This document shows, piece by piece, positions 1 to 12,300 of a stretch of 64,000 bases of DNA. The notes under the pieces were generated by a model. That model saw only the letters and a program-made list of their open reading frames with translations, searched no databases and was not told the DNA's origin. Numbering within the stretch: the first letter of the stretch is position 1; every line of letters begins with the position of its first letter. A program made the translations under genes and the position numbers. The stretch comes from Mimachlamys varia (Eukaryota > Mollusca > Bivalvia > Pectinida > Pectinidae). The stretch is taken from assembly GCA_947623455.1 (NCBI GenBank), contig OX392532.1:7320501-7384500 (forward strand). Direction: 5' to 3'.

Positions 1-348
1 ATTTTTTTCTTTCAAACTTCATACAAAGGTCAAGTATGACTATATCTTGGACATGGTTGTGTTTTAGGATTTCAAGGTCAAGGCCAAGGTCACACTTGTG
101 ATCAATGTGATCGAACAGAATCCTAATGAAGCAAATTGTTGCTACAATGAAGCCTCACGTAGCTGTCGGACTTCTTACCTTGTTTGAACAATCAGGACAA
201 TTAACAAATATTCTGAAAAAATACAGTGTTTAAAGTGTTGCTTAAAATTTGAATGTATATTATAGGACTGGTGTGATTATATAATTGATTTCTTGATAGA
301 AATTTGAATTAATCAACACATTCTCTGATTACAAATCTTCATTTTCAG

Positions 349-384
349 GTGGGGATTCCTTTTCCTAATATCAAAGATGTTCAG
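349..384 (+). CDS. BRIP1: BRIP1-like exon a (helicase motif V)
   Basis: Acceptor TTTTCAG precedes and GTAATT follows. It encodes [12 protein letters not shown], 12 complete codons, the motif V strand of the second RecA-like domain. Upstream exons are outside the window. Confidence 0.88.
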
Positions 385-3300
385 GTAATTTAAATTTTGT
401 GTTTTTGTTTATGTACCGACGGTAGTACAATGAATACCTACAGGAATCAGTTTGTCTGTCCGTCGTCCGTCTGTCTATAGTAGACAAATATTGTCCAGCT
501 ATGCATTCAGTCATTTTTTAACGGATCTTTCTGAAATTTAGTGGGAATAGCCGGTACAATATGAAGATGTACCCCCTGAAGTAATTTTATATTTTCGCAT
601 CTTTTTTTTTATATTAGTCAGCCATTCTAGCAACAGTTCTAGTTGTCTTTGTTGTTGAAACAAATTAGTGACCATCATCCTTTTTGTCCATGTCAGTTTC
701 TGGTTCATAATTCTAGACAACATGTCAGTTTCTGGTTCATAAATCTAGACAACATGTGGATTTTTCTACTTAATTCTTTGCTGACGATAGTATTATTATC
801 AAATTTAGGCGGAGCCTGCTTATTTTGTATATTTCTGTGTCAGGTTAAGCTGAAGAAAGAGTTTAATGACATGCACAAGAATACAAGAGGATTGTTGTCA
901 GGAGGGGAGTGGTACGAGATCCAAGCCTTCAGAGCACTCAACCAGGCCCTCGGGCGGTGTTTACGACACAGGTAGGGCAGTCAAAATCTAAAAAGAAAAT
1001 TCAGATTTATATCTTCATGACGAAAAGTCATATTTGTTTCACAGTGACTAGAAACCTAATGAAAATCACATTTATATCTCTGTGACCAGATATCTAGTAA
1101 GTAAATCCATATTTATATCACAGTGACTAGAAATGTAATGAAAATTCATGTTTATGCTACAAAAAAGCATTATATTATATAATAGTAGCATAATAAGAAT
1201 TCTCTAGAAATGTCATATGTTTGTTATTATATAACACCATGACTAGAAATCTAAGAACATCCTATTTGGTGTAACAGGAAGGACTGGGGAGCCCTAATCC
1301 TAGCGGACGAGAGGTTTGTTAGAGACGGTCCCAGGTACTGTAAAGGTAAGATGTTTTCAGCTCTTTTATTAAGTAGGTTCAGCATTCATATGTTTATATC
1401 ATTATGATTATGGTATCAAAGCTGTGTCTGGGTAATAAAATAAATAAGTGATGATTGTCTAAACTTCATAAAACTGGTTTAACATATTGAGTCAGTGGTC
1501 TGATTTAATTTTTCAGTTAAAAGATTTTTCATAAAGCTTATTCCATACCTGTCAAGTCTTCCGCTTTGGACGGGAGACTCCCGATTATTTATGACAGAAA
1601 TCAAAATCTCCAGTTTGAAATTAATGACCCGCACGGGTCCCGCATTTTATTAAATTATCCCGTTTTCTCCCGCTTTGCGGCAGCCCAAGCCATCCGCCAT
1701 TACCCTGTGTAAAGATTTGGAACTCTTCAAGCTTGAAACAACAAAAAACGCACAAGGGACAGTCAGACGCTTGTCGAGCATGTGTTAATGCAAGCGCTGA
1801 ATTGATCGTGATTGAAATTGAGTACACTTCCGCGTCACTCGTTACCGATACCAGACTCGATGTTCGTGACAGTTTCTTTCGTGAATACTACTCATAGTTT
1901 AATAGCTGAACAGAATTTGAGGTAATTAATCTATATCACACCTTCGATCGCAGTCATTCTGAGAATAGTTATGGAAAGAGGCAGTAAGAACGGTAGGAAA
2001 CAAACCTTCCTGGACCACGCACTTTTTCAAGGGGGGACACAAAAAAAGCAACGAAAATATTATTGTGTTTAAAGAGAGAATGAGTCCATTTTCCTGGATT
2101 ATCCCTAGCGATTACACTAAAACTTCTGCATATTGCAAGCCCTGCAATTCTCATTTTGGAGTAAATTTTGGTGGTAGAAATGATGTCACAAAACATGTAA
2201 AACTACGACACTTGTCATGTCGTGATATAAGTCTGTATAGTTGTCAGTAGTTTTTGGGAAAATGTTTGGAAACGTAGACCAGTTCCTTGGGAAAGCCAGA
2301 TTTCCATCCCTAGCAAGCAAAACTGTCAGAGTTTGACTTATCTCAAGCAGCAATAATAATTCTGAAATAGCATTAACATGATCAGGAAGATACAGACAAG
2401 TGGGGACTATATAGATAACACCACTATCTGTGACACTTTGTCTTGTAAAATTAAAACCTGGACTGTAAATACTGGAATAACCAGCCTTCATAGTTTGTCT
2501 TGGAAACTTCAAGGATAGTCACTTGGAAATACAAAAAAACACACTAGAGCCAGTTTCATTTACTGTTCAGTATACAATGTAGTTTCATTCACTGTTATTA
2601 CTCAACTGTTGAGCCAGTTTCATTTACTGTTCAGTATACAATGTAGTTTCATTCACTGTTATTACTCAACTGTTTTCACTTGTTATTAAACTGCATATAT
2701 TAATCAAAATATGTACATGGGTTTATGTTTTTTTTGTTGACGAATGCACCGTGTTCAGAAAAATGTTGTCACGCGTAATCTCCAGTTTGAGAATAGTCAG
2801 CAAACTGGAGATCTCCAGTTTGCTAGCATTTGACCCTTGACAGGTATGTTATTCCCTAACTTCCTGGGGTTTTTTTTTACGTCAAGTTTGTTTTAACCTG
2901 GATAATAAATTTTCTATTAATGAACAGCTAGATGTTTTGAAGCCATGATTTGACCTTTACAAATTTTAACTACCTATACTGACCAGTTACTGGGTCATCA
3001 TGTGTTGAGATATACTTGTATCAAGATTCAGTGTGTAAAACAGGAGCATTTTTACTTTGCCGGTCCCAAAAACTGGCGCTAAAGCTTATCACCGCCAAAG
3101 GCAGTGTCTTAATTACCTAATTCACTAGCGCAAATTCTCTAAAATCTAATCTTGGGGGTTTGGGGGGTTTTTAAGGTGAAAATTGAGTTCTACATACCTT
3201 ATTTCGGTTAAAAACCAACATTTTAAACATTGTTTTTTAACAAGGAAATCGCACAGCTTTCATGATCACTTCTCGGTTCACATTTCGGAAATTCCCATTC

Positions 3301-6300
3301 CGTTGACAAGGGTGCGTGTGCGGTGCCTGCCCAGTTGTAATATTTACATCGGATTCAAAAATGTAATAATTGACATGTGCTTGTGGTTACCATGCCTTTC
3401 AGATTGAGAGATTTAGCATCGAAATGTGAAACTGCTGAAATTTTAATTGAGTGGCTTAATTATCGGGTTGGGATTATAATTGGATTTACATGGCTTACCA
3501 TGTAGGTGTTATGAAAAGGACGTTTGTTGACTCCATAAAGACAAATTGTCGTACTCCAGTGTTTTTTATGTATAGCGTTGCAGCGACAAGAAATGTCATA
3601 AAAAAGTATCAGTATGAAAGGGATCATGGTTTGAAAACCATAACTCGACTTTGGAGCAAATTGTTTATATTATATATTTCTGGGTTTATAAATGCAACCA
3701 AGAATTTGTTTGTCATGAACTCAATATTTCTCACAAAACCATAGTTGACTGGTATAATTTTGCAAGAGAGGTTTGTACCGAAATTCTTTGTCAAAATGAA
3801 AACAGCATCATTGATGGAGAAATCAAAGTTGTAGAAATAGACGAGAGCAAAACTGGAAAGAGAAAGTTTCATGAAGGAAGAAAGGTTGACAGGATTTAGG
3901 TGTTTGGAGGGATTGAAAGAAACTTTAAAATGATTTTTTTCTGAACAATGGAGAAAAGAACTATTAACACACTCATAGAAATTATCAAAAACAACATAAG
4001 ACAGGGAACAACTAGCTGTCATCAGTGATTGTTGGAAGGCATATTCCTCCCATGGGATTCACCCATTTAACAGTAAATCACTTCATCAATATCATTGATC
4101 CCGAGTCCGGGACTCACTCAAACACAGTTGAATCCAACTGGAGAGCACTGAAAAGTTCTTTGTCGAAAAAAATGAACTGTTAAAAATCTGTTTGACAGCT
4201 ATTTTTTACAATACTGTGTCAGAAAACTTTTCCTGAATGACACACCTGAAAATTTTTTTAAAGGTTTGTGAGCTGACCAAGGAGGTCTATGACCCAAATA
4301 TTGTCAAGAACAAAGTCGTTGGGATTTGATAACAGAGAGTACGGTCTCGTAGTTTCCAAACAACCTACACGTAGGCTTCAATTTGTGAACATAACAATCT
4401 AAATGGAAGCCTGGACGATTTTTAAGTGTAAGTTAAATACCTACTGCTGCCTCAAAATCTCGCTTAGAAACTGAAGCAAGAAAACAAAATTGCGGTAGTA
4501 TTACATGACTTGGCATTGCTACCGATCTTGGGTGACATTAGGTCATCGGTCTTGCGCGTTGAGCACACTTCAGGGGACTGGCAAAGTGAAAACAACCCAT
4601 AAACACAAGTTACATCCCAATGGACCTAACATTTGGTTTGCTTTCAGGAATATGTTACAGTAAGTTTTGTCTTGAAAGTTTCTGAGTTATGAAATTAAAA
4701 TTAAATGCTATATGATTTGATTTGTTAATGAAATTGATCTGTCTAGGTCTCTCTAAATGGATGAGAAACAAAGTACGGCCGTTCCAGGGATTTTTCACCG
4801 CTATAGACTCACTCAGCACCTTCACAGAGAACTGCATCAAGGAAATGCCCAAAATTGAGTAAGTCCAATCATTCACACTTTTGATTTGTTGCATGAAACT
4901 ATCTTACAAAGTCCAAATTTTTTTAAAGACACAGATGATTTATGCCAAAATTTACAATTTTTGACAACGTAAGCTCAAACTTTCCTACTGAAACTAGGTT
5001 TTCATGAAAATTTCTTGGTAACTATTGCCTACAAAAACTAAAGTAGTATTGGTTTAAAATTGAGCAAAGGCTGTGCTAAATTTCAAGTGCAGCCATTATT
5101 TTGTGAAAAAGGAGTCAATGCAAGTATTTTTTGACATTGTTTGATTTTTAAACACAGGCTATTTCCCCTGTTAAAAAATTTAAAGGTTGAAAGTATGCAC
5201 TACTAAAACGTTTCATGAACGTCTGTTGTATTTTCTTTTCTTTTTTTTTCTGTAATTTTGTGATGTCAGTGATTTCTTCAGTGTCCTCTGGCACTTGATC
5301 TGTTTCCATATGTTCATATTTTTTTTGCAGTCCAAATGCTTCCTTCATTCCTGGGACTCCAGTGACTCCCGGACACCCAGCAAACCGTTCCCATTCTGAC
5401 ATGTCCCCTGTAACCTCCACGCCAATAACAAAGAATGTTTTTGACACAAAGAAACATTTTTCAATGTTCACACCAATCAAGCCAGGCAAAGGTACTTCCA
5501 GCCAATCAAATCCTAGCTTACAAAGCACTAATCAGATGGAATGTAGGTTGATATCGCCAACAGAGGTCAAAAGGGATGCAACACTTTTGAAGGCTTCACA
5601 AAGCCAACAGGTCATTAAAGCTCCCAGTATGGCTCCCTCGGACCCTACCAAGCCTACAGCTCCTGGACAGGGTTCTATACTGGGACCAGCCCAAGAGCAA
5701 GTTCTAAAGCTTCTAAATTCCAACTTGATGCCACAAAACAAACCTTACTATGTCATGATAAACCAAGGCACTCCTCTGCAACAATTGTTCTTCATTGAGC
5801 CCCCAGTCAGTCCCGTGAATCAACAAGCCTCGTCCAATCAAATCATAGGGACATTTGTGTCAACACCCCTCGCAAAACAAACTGAGGCTTTACCCATGCA
5901 GACCAACATGAAAAGTATTCTTCCTAAACGACTGTCAGAAGGCCTGGGCACTGTCCCAGTATCTACACAACAGCCCAGTGTAAGCTCTAGTGCTGCAATC
6001 CCATCAAGTGGTGCACAGAATTCTTCAAATCAGAGTGTGTCTAGCCTTGATCGGTCTGGTGAAATACCACTGGACCAAATTAAAACTGAAAGTGGAAGCA
6101 GTGAAGAATCAAAGATCAACAAGTTCTTTAAATTTTGTAAATTACCAGAAAAGTCATTTGAAAAGGTTATGAACAAATCTGGAGATTGTTCGGACAAGTC
6201 TTCTGATCGACCAGCTACTCCAGACATGTTTGATGTGGATACGTTCGAGGATAAAAGGGACATCAGTGTACAGGCCGACAGAGAGGATCCTGTAGGTGAT

Positions 6301-9300
6301 CTGAGTCAACCTGGCGAGGATAGAAGGGACATCAGGGTACAAGCCGACAGAGAGGATACTGTAGGTGATCTGTGTCAACCTGGTGAGAATGATGTACAAT
6401 CAATAGGAACATTAAATAGTGATATTAAGACAGAACCTGAAACTCCAGTTGTTCGAAAGCCCATATTTCGAAAAAAGAGCGACACAGAATCTGGAATGAA
6501 GCAAGAAAGCATGGATGAGGAATCTAGTGACAATGACTTTAAAGTGAAGCGCAGATCTGTGTCTGGGAATACAAACACTGATTGTCTTATGGAAAAGTCA
6601 ACAGTCGAGGGTGAAGATGAACCGCTGAAAACCAGGAGGAGAGGTACAAAGCGCAAGAATTACAGTCGCTCCAATCAATTAACCAGCAAACGTTCAAAAG
6701 GTGTCGACTTCCTTGACAACATGGATAATTCTAAAGAAAACCAAGTAAGACTCACTTTCAATATCGGCCGTTTCCAATACGATGTAGTGAAGTTTTATGT
6801 ATAATAGTGCTGTTCCGATTAATCAATTTAGTCGACATTAAGTCTTTTGTACTTGAATATTGATTAACCGATCACTGTTCATCATGATCGATCATGGTTT
6901 GGCTAATTTTAGCTTTTCGTGCTTTTCACATTGGCCAATCTTAATTTCTTCAATGAATAGTGACAACATAGTTGCGGAAGTCTGTTTATGCCAAAAACCG
7001 TAGTCCTACGTAACATTATCTCTGATTGGGCAAGTACTCTATCCAGCAACCAATCAGAGCAAGTGTTTTGATGTACATTTTGTAATGCGGCATGAGACAC
7101 AGTATCAAAATGACAGTACTGAACTGAAGGCCTGAAGAAATAGATATCACCTCGGGACTGTCTGTTAGAAAGTCTTAAACATTTAAGGTTTAGGTACTGG
7201 GACTGTCAATCTTCGACTTATTAAATGTTTTGCAGAAAGTGTGATTGATCTGATGCTGTGTTCGGTTCGTGACATGTTAAGTTCTTCGACTGATTGGGAA
7301 TGTCATTGAATGATATTTAGGCTATACTGTACTATGTCTTAACTCATCATTTTTCTTTTCTTCAATAATCGATCTTTAGTCGATCATCAGTCGTTTGTGT
7401 AACGGTGATGATCGATCTTTAGTCGATCATCAGTCGTTTGTGTAACGGTGATGATCAATCACAATTTTTCAGGTGATTCCCAAGACTAATGTATATATTT
7501 AGCTAATCATCTTATATTGTTTAGCTTTGAAATGCTGTAGTTTAGATTTGGAAAATGGATTGTAATTTTTCTTGAAGATCAAAATATCGATTACATGTCA
7601 TTATATATTTAAGAACTATTCACGTTTTCAACAAAACTTAATCTATAAATGTCCTTTACAGCCTTCTGAACAGCTCAGTGTATCATGTGCCAGTTGTGAA
7701 ACAGTCATCATTCCAACCCTCAAAGGTTAGTCACAATACAAGTCTTACAGAGATAATCAGGGTCTACATAGTGGTGGACATCCTATAGTTATCACTCTGT
7801 CTGTACATCTGTCTGTAACACAAGAGATAATTAGGGTCTACATAGTGATGGACACCCTATAGTTATCACTCTGTCTGTACATCTGTCTGTAACACAAGGG
7901 ATAATTGGGGTCTACATAGTGGTGGACATCCTATAGATATCACACTGTCTGTGTATCTGTCTGTTACACAATCACTCTGTCTGTGTATCTGTCTGTTACA
8001 CAAGAGATAATTAGGGTCTACATACATTTGTAGTGGTGGACAACCTATAGTTATCACTCTGTCTGTGTATCTGTCTGTAACACAAGGGATAATTAGGGTC
8101 TACATAGTGGTGGACATCCTATAGTTATCACTCTGTCTGTGTATCTGTCTGTAACACAAGAGATAATTAGGGTCTACATAGTGGTGGACATCCTATAGTT
8201 ATCACTCTGTCTGTACATCTGTCTGTAACACAAGGGATAATTGGGGTCTACATAGTGGTGGACATCCTATAGTTATCACTCTGTCTGTGTATCTGTCTGT
8301 AACACAAGGGATAATTAGGGTCTACATGGTGGTGGACACCCTATAGTTATCACACTGTCTGTGTATCTGTCTGTAACACAAGAGATAATTAGGGTCTACA
8401 TAGTGGTGGACACCCTATAGTTATCACACTGTCTGTGTATCTGTCTACAACACAAGAGATAATTAGGGTCTACATAGTGGTGGACATCCTATAGTTATCA
8501 CTCTGTCTGTACATCTGTCTGTAACACAAGAGATAATTAGGGTCTACATAGTGGTGGACATCCTATAGTTATCACTCTGTCTGTACATCTGTCTGCAACA
8601 CAAGAGATCATTAGGGTCTACATAGTGGTGGACATCCTATAGTTATCACTCTGTCTGTACATCTGTCTGTAACACAAGAGATAATTAGGGTCTACATAGT
8701 GGTGGACACCCTATAGTTATCACTCTGTCTGTACATCTGTCTGCAACACAAGAGATCATTAGGGTCTACATACTGGTGGACATCCTATAGTTATCACTCT
8801 GTCTGTACATCTGTCTGTAACACAAGAGATAATTAGGGTCTACATAGTGGTGGACACCCTATAGTTATCACACTGTCTGTACATGTACATCTGTCTGTAA
8901 CACAAGAGATAATTAGGGTCTACATAGTGGTGGACATTCTATAGTTATAACTCTGTCTGTCCATCTGTCTACAACACAAGAGATAATCAGGGTCTACATA
9001 GCGGTGGACACCCTATAGTTATCACTCTGTCTGTACATCTGTCTGTAACACAAGAGATAATTAGGGTCTACATAGTGGTGGACACCCTATAGTTATCACT
9101 CTGTCTGTACATCTGTCTGTAACACAAGAGATAATTAGGGTCTACATAGTGGTGGACATCCTATAGTTATCACACTGTCTGTACATCTGTCTGTAACACA
9201 AGGGATAATTAGGGTCTACATAGCGGTGGACACCCTATAGTTATCACTCTGTCTGTGTTTCTGTCTGTAACACAAGGGATAATTAGGGTCTACATAGTGG

Positions 9301-12300
9301 TGGACACCCTATAGTTATCACTCTGTCTGTACATCTGTCTGCAACACAAGATATAATTGGGGTCTACATACTGGTGGACATCCTATAGTTATCACACTGT
9401 CTGTGTATCTGTCTACAATACAAGAGATAATCAGGGTCTACATAGTGGTGGACATCCTATAGTTATCACTCTGTCTGTACATCTGTCTGTAACACAAGGG
9501 ATAATTAGGGTCTACATGGTGGTGGACACCCTATAGTTATCACTCTGTCTGTACATCTGTCTGTAACACAAGAGATAATTAGGGTCTACATAGTGGTGGA
9601 CATCCTATAGTTATCACTCTGTCTGTACATCTGTCTGTAACACAAGATAATCAGGGTCTACATAGTGGTGGACATCCTATAGTTATCACTCTGTCTGTAA
9701 CACAAGAGATAATTAGGGTCTACATACTGGTGGACATCCTATAGTTATCACTCTGCCTGTCCATCTGTCTGTAACACAAGAGATAATTAGAGTCTACATA
9801 GTGGTGGACACCCTATAGTTATCACTCTGTCTGTCCATCTGTCTGTAACACAAGAGATAATTAGGGTCTACATAGTGGTGGACACCCTATAGTTATCACT
9901 CTGTGTATCTGTCTGTAACACAAGAGATAATTAGGGTCTACATAGTGGTGGACACCCTATAGTTATCACTCTGTCTGTGTATCTGTCTGTAACACAAGAG
10001 ATAATTAGGGTCTACATAGTGGTGGACACCCTATAGTTATCACTCTGTGTACATCTGTCTGTAACACAAGAGATAATTAGGGTCTACATAGTGGTGGACA
10101 TCCTATAGTTATCACTCTGTGTACATCTGTCTGTAACACAAGAGATAATTAGGGTCTACATAGTGGTGGACATCCTATAGTTATCACTCTGTGTACATCT
10201 GTCTGTAACACAAGAGATAATTAGGGTCTACATAGTGGTGGACATCCTATAGTTATCACTCTGTCTGTACATCTGTCTGTAACACAAGAGATAATTAGGG
10301 TCTACATAGTGGTGGACATCCTATAGTTATCACTCTGTCTGTCCATCTGTCTGTAACACAAGAGATAATTAGGGTCTACATAGTGGTGGACATCCTATAG
10401 TTATCACTCTGTCTGTCCATCTGTCTGTAACACAAGAGATAATTAGGGTCTACATAGTGGTGGACACCCTATAGCTATCACTCTGTCTGTACATCTGTCT
10501 GTAACACAAGGGATAATTAGGGTCTACATAGTGGTGGACACCCTATAGTTATCACTCTGTCTGTGTATCTGTCTGTAACACAAGAGATAATTAGGGTCTA
10601 CATAGTGGTGGACATCCTATAGTTATCACTCTGTCTGTGCATCTGTCTGTAACACAAGGGATAATTAGGGTCTACATAGTGGTGGACATCCTATAGTTAT
10701 CACACTGTCTGTGTATCTGTCTGTAACACAAGGGATAATTAGGGTCTACATAGTGGTGGACATCCTATAGTTATCACTCTGTCTGTACATCTGTCTGTAA
10801 CACAAGGGATAATTAGGGTCTACATAGTGGTGGACATCCTATAGTTATCACTCTGTCTGTGTATCTGTCTACAATACAAGAGATAATTAGGGTCTACATA
10901 GTGGTGGACATCCTATAGTTATCACACTGTCTGTACATCTGTCTGTAACACAAGGGATAATTAGGGTCTACATAGTGGTGGACATCCTATAGTTATCACT
11001 CTGTCTGTGTATCTGTCTGTAACACAAGGGATAATTAGGGTCTACATAGTGGTGGACACCCTATAGTTATCACTCTGTCTGTGTATCTGTCTGTAACACA
11101 AGAGATAATTAGGGTCTACATAGTGGTGGACATCCTATAGTTATCACACTGTCTGTGTATCTGTCTGTAACACAAGAGATAATTAAGGACTACATAGTGG
11201 TGGACACCCTATAGTTATCACTCTGTCTGTGTATCTGTCTGTAACACAAGAGATAATTAGGGTCTACATAGTGGTGGACACCCTATAGTTATCACTCTGT
11301 CTGTGCATCTGTCTGTAACACAAGAGATAATTAAGGACTACATAGTGGTGGACACCCTATAGTTATCACACTGTCTGTGTATCTGTCTGTAACACAAGAG
11401 ATAATTAGGGTCTACATAGTGGTGGATACCCTATAGTTATCACTCTGTCTGTACATCTGTCTGCAACACAAGAGATAATTAGGGTCTACATAGTGGTGGA
11501 CATCCTATAGTTATCACTCTGTGTATCTGTCTGTAACACAAGAGATAATTAGGGTCTACATAGTGGTGGACATCCTATAGTTATCACTCTGTGTATCTGT
11601 CTGCAACACAAGAGATAATTAGGGTCTACATAGTGGTGGACACCCTATAGTTATCACTCTGTCTGTGCATCTCTCTGTAACACAAGAGATAATTAGGGTC
11701 TACATAGTGGTGGACATCCTATAGTTATCACTCTGTCTGTGTATCTGTCTGTAACACAAGGGATAATTAGGGTCTACATAGTGGTGGACATCCTATAGTT
11801 ATCACAGTCATAGTTTTAGTAAGGTGATGAAACTTTTGTAACTAATTCATGATGGATAAAGTAAAGGTTTAGAACCAGCGCTGGATCAGCACTGAGGTTG
11901 ATCTGAGGTCCAATGCCAGCGGTAATTTATAATTGTAAACTGTTGTGGCCTTAAGATGTTTAGGACTTCATGTCTACCTATTCTTTTGAATTTGCCTTTT
12001 CTTTGTAACAGTTTGCCCTTTGTAGACTCAATGATGATTTTGGTACCCCAAAAATCTATACATGTAGACTTAGATATGTTTTTATGGCAGGGCCCTTAGA
12101 GAGGGTTGCCATCTCGTTTTGAGTAAATTTTAACCATTTTTAGCTCACCTGGCCCGAAGGGCCAAGTGAGGTTATGTGATGGTGCAGCGTCCGTCCGTCC
12201 GTCCATCGTCCGTCAACTTTTTCCTTTTAACGACTTCTTCTTAAATACTGAAAGGCCCAGTGACATGAAATTTGGCTGGTAGATTTCTTGGAAGGAGCTG

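Noticed and set aside
5362..6804. A 480-codon ORF as a separate gene
   Set aside because: The frame is open upstream to a good acceptor at 5331 and continues the helicase in phase; the donor at 6745 ends the exon before the ORF stop.
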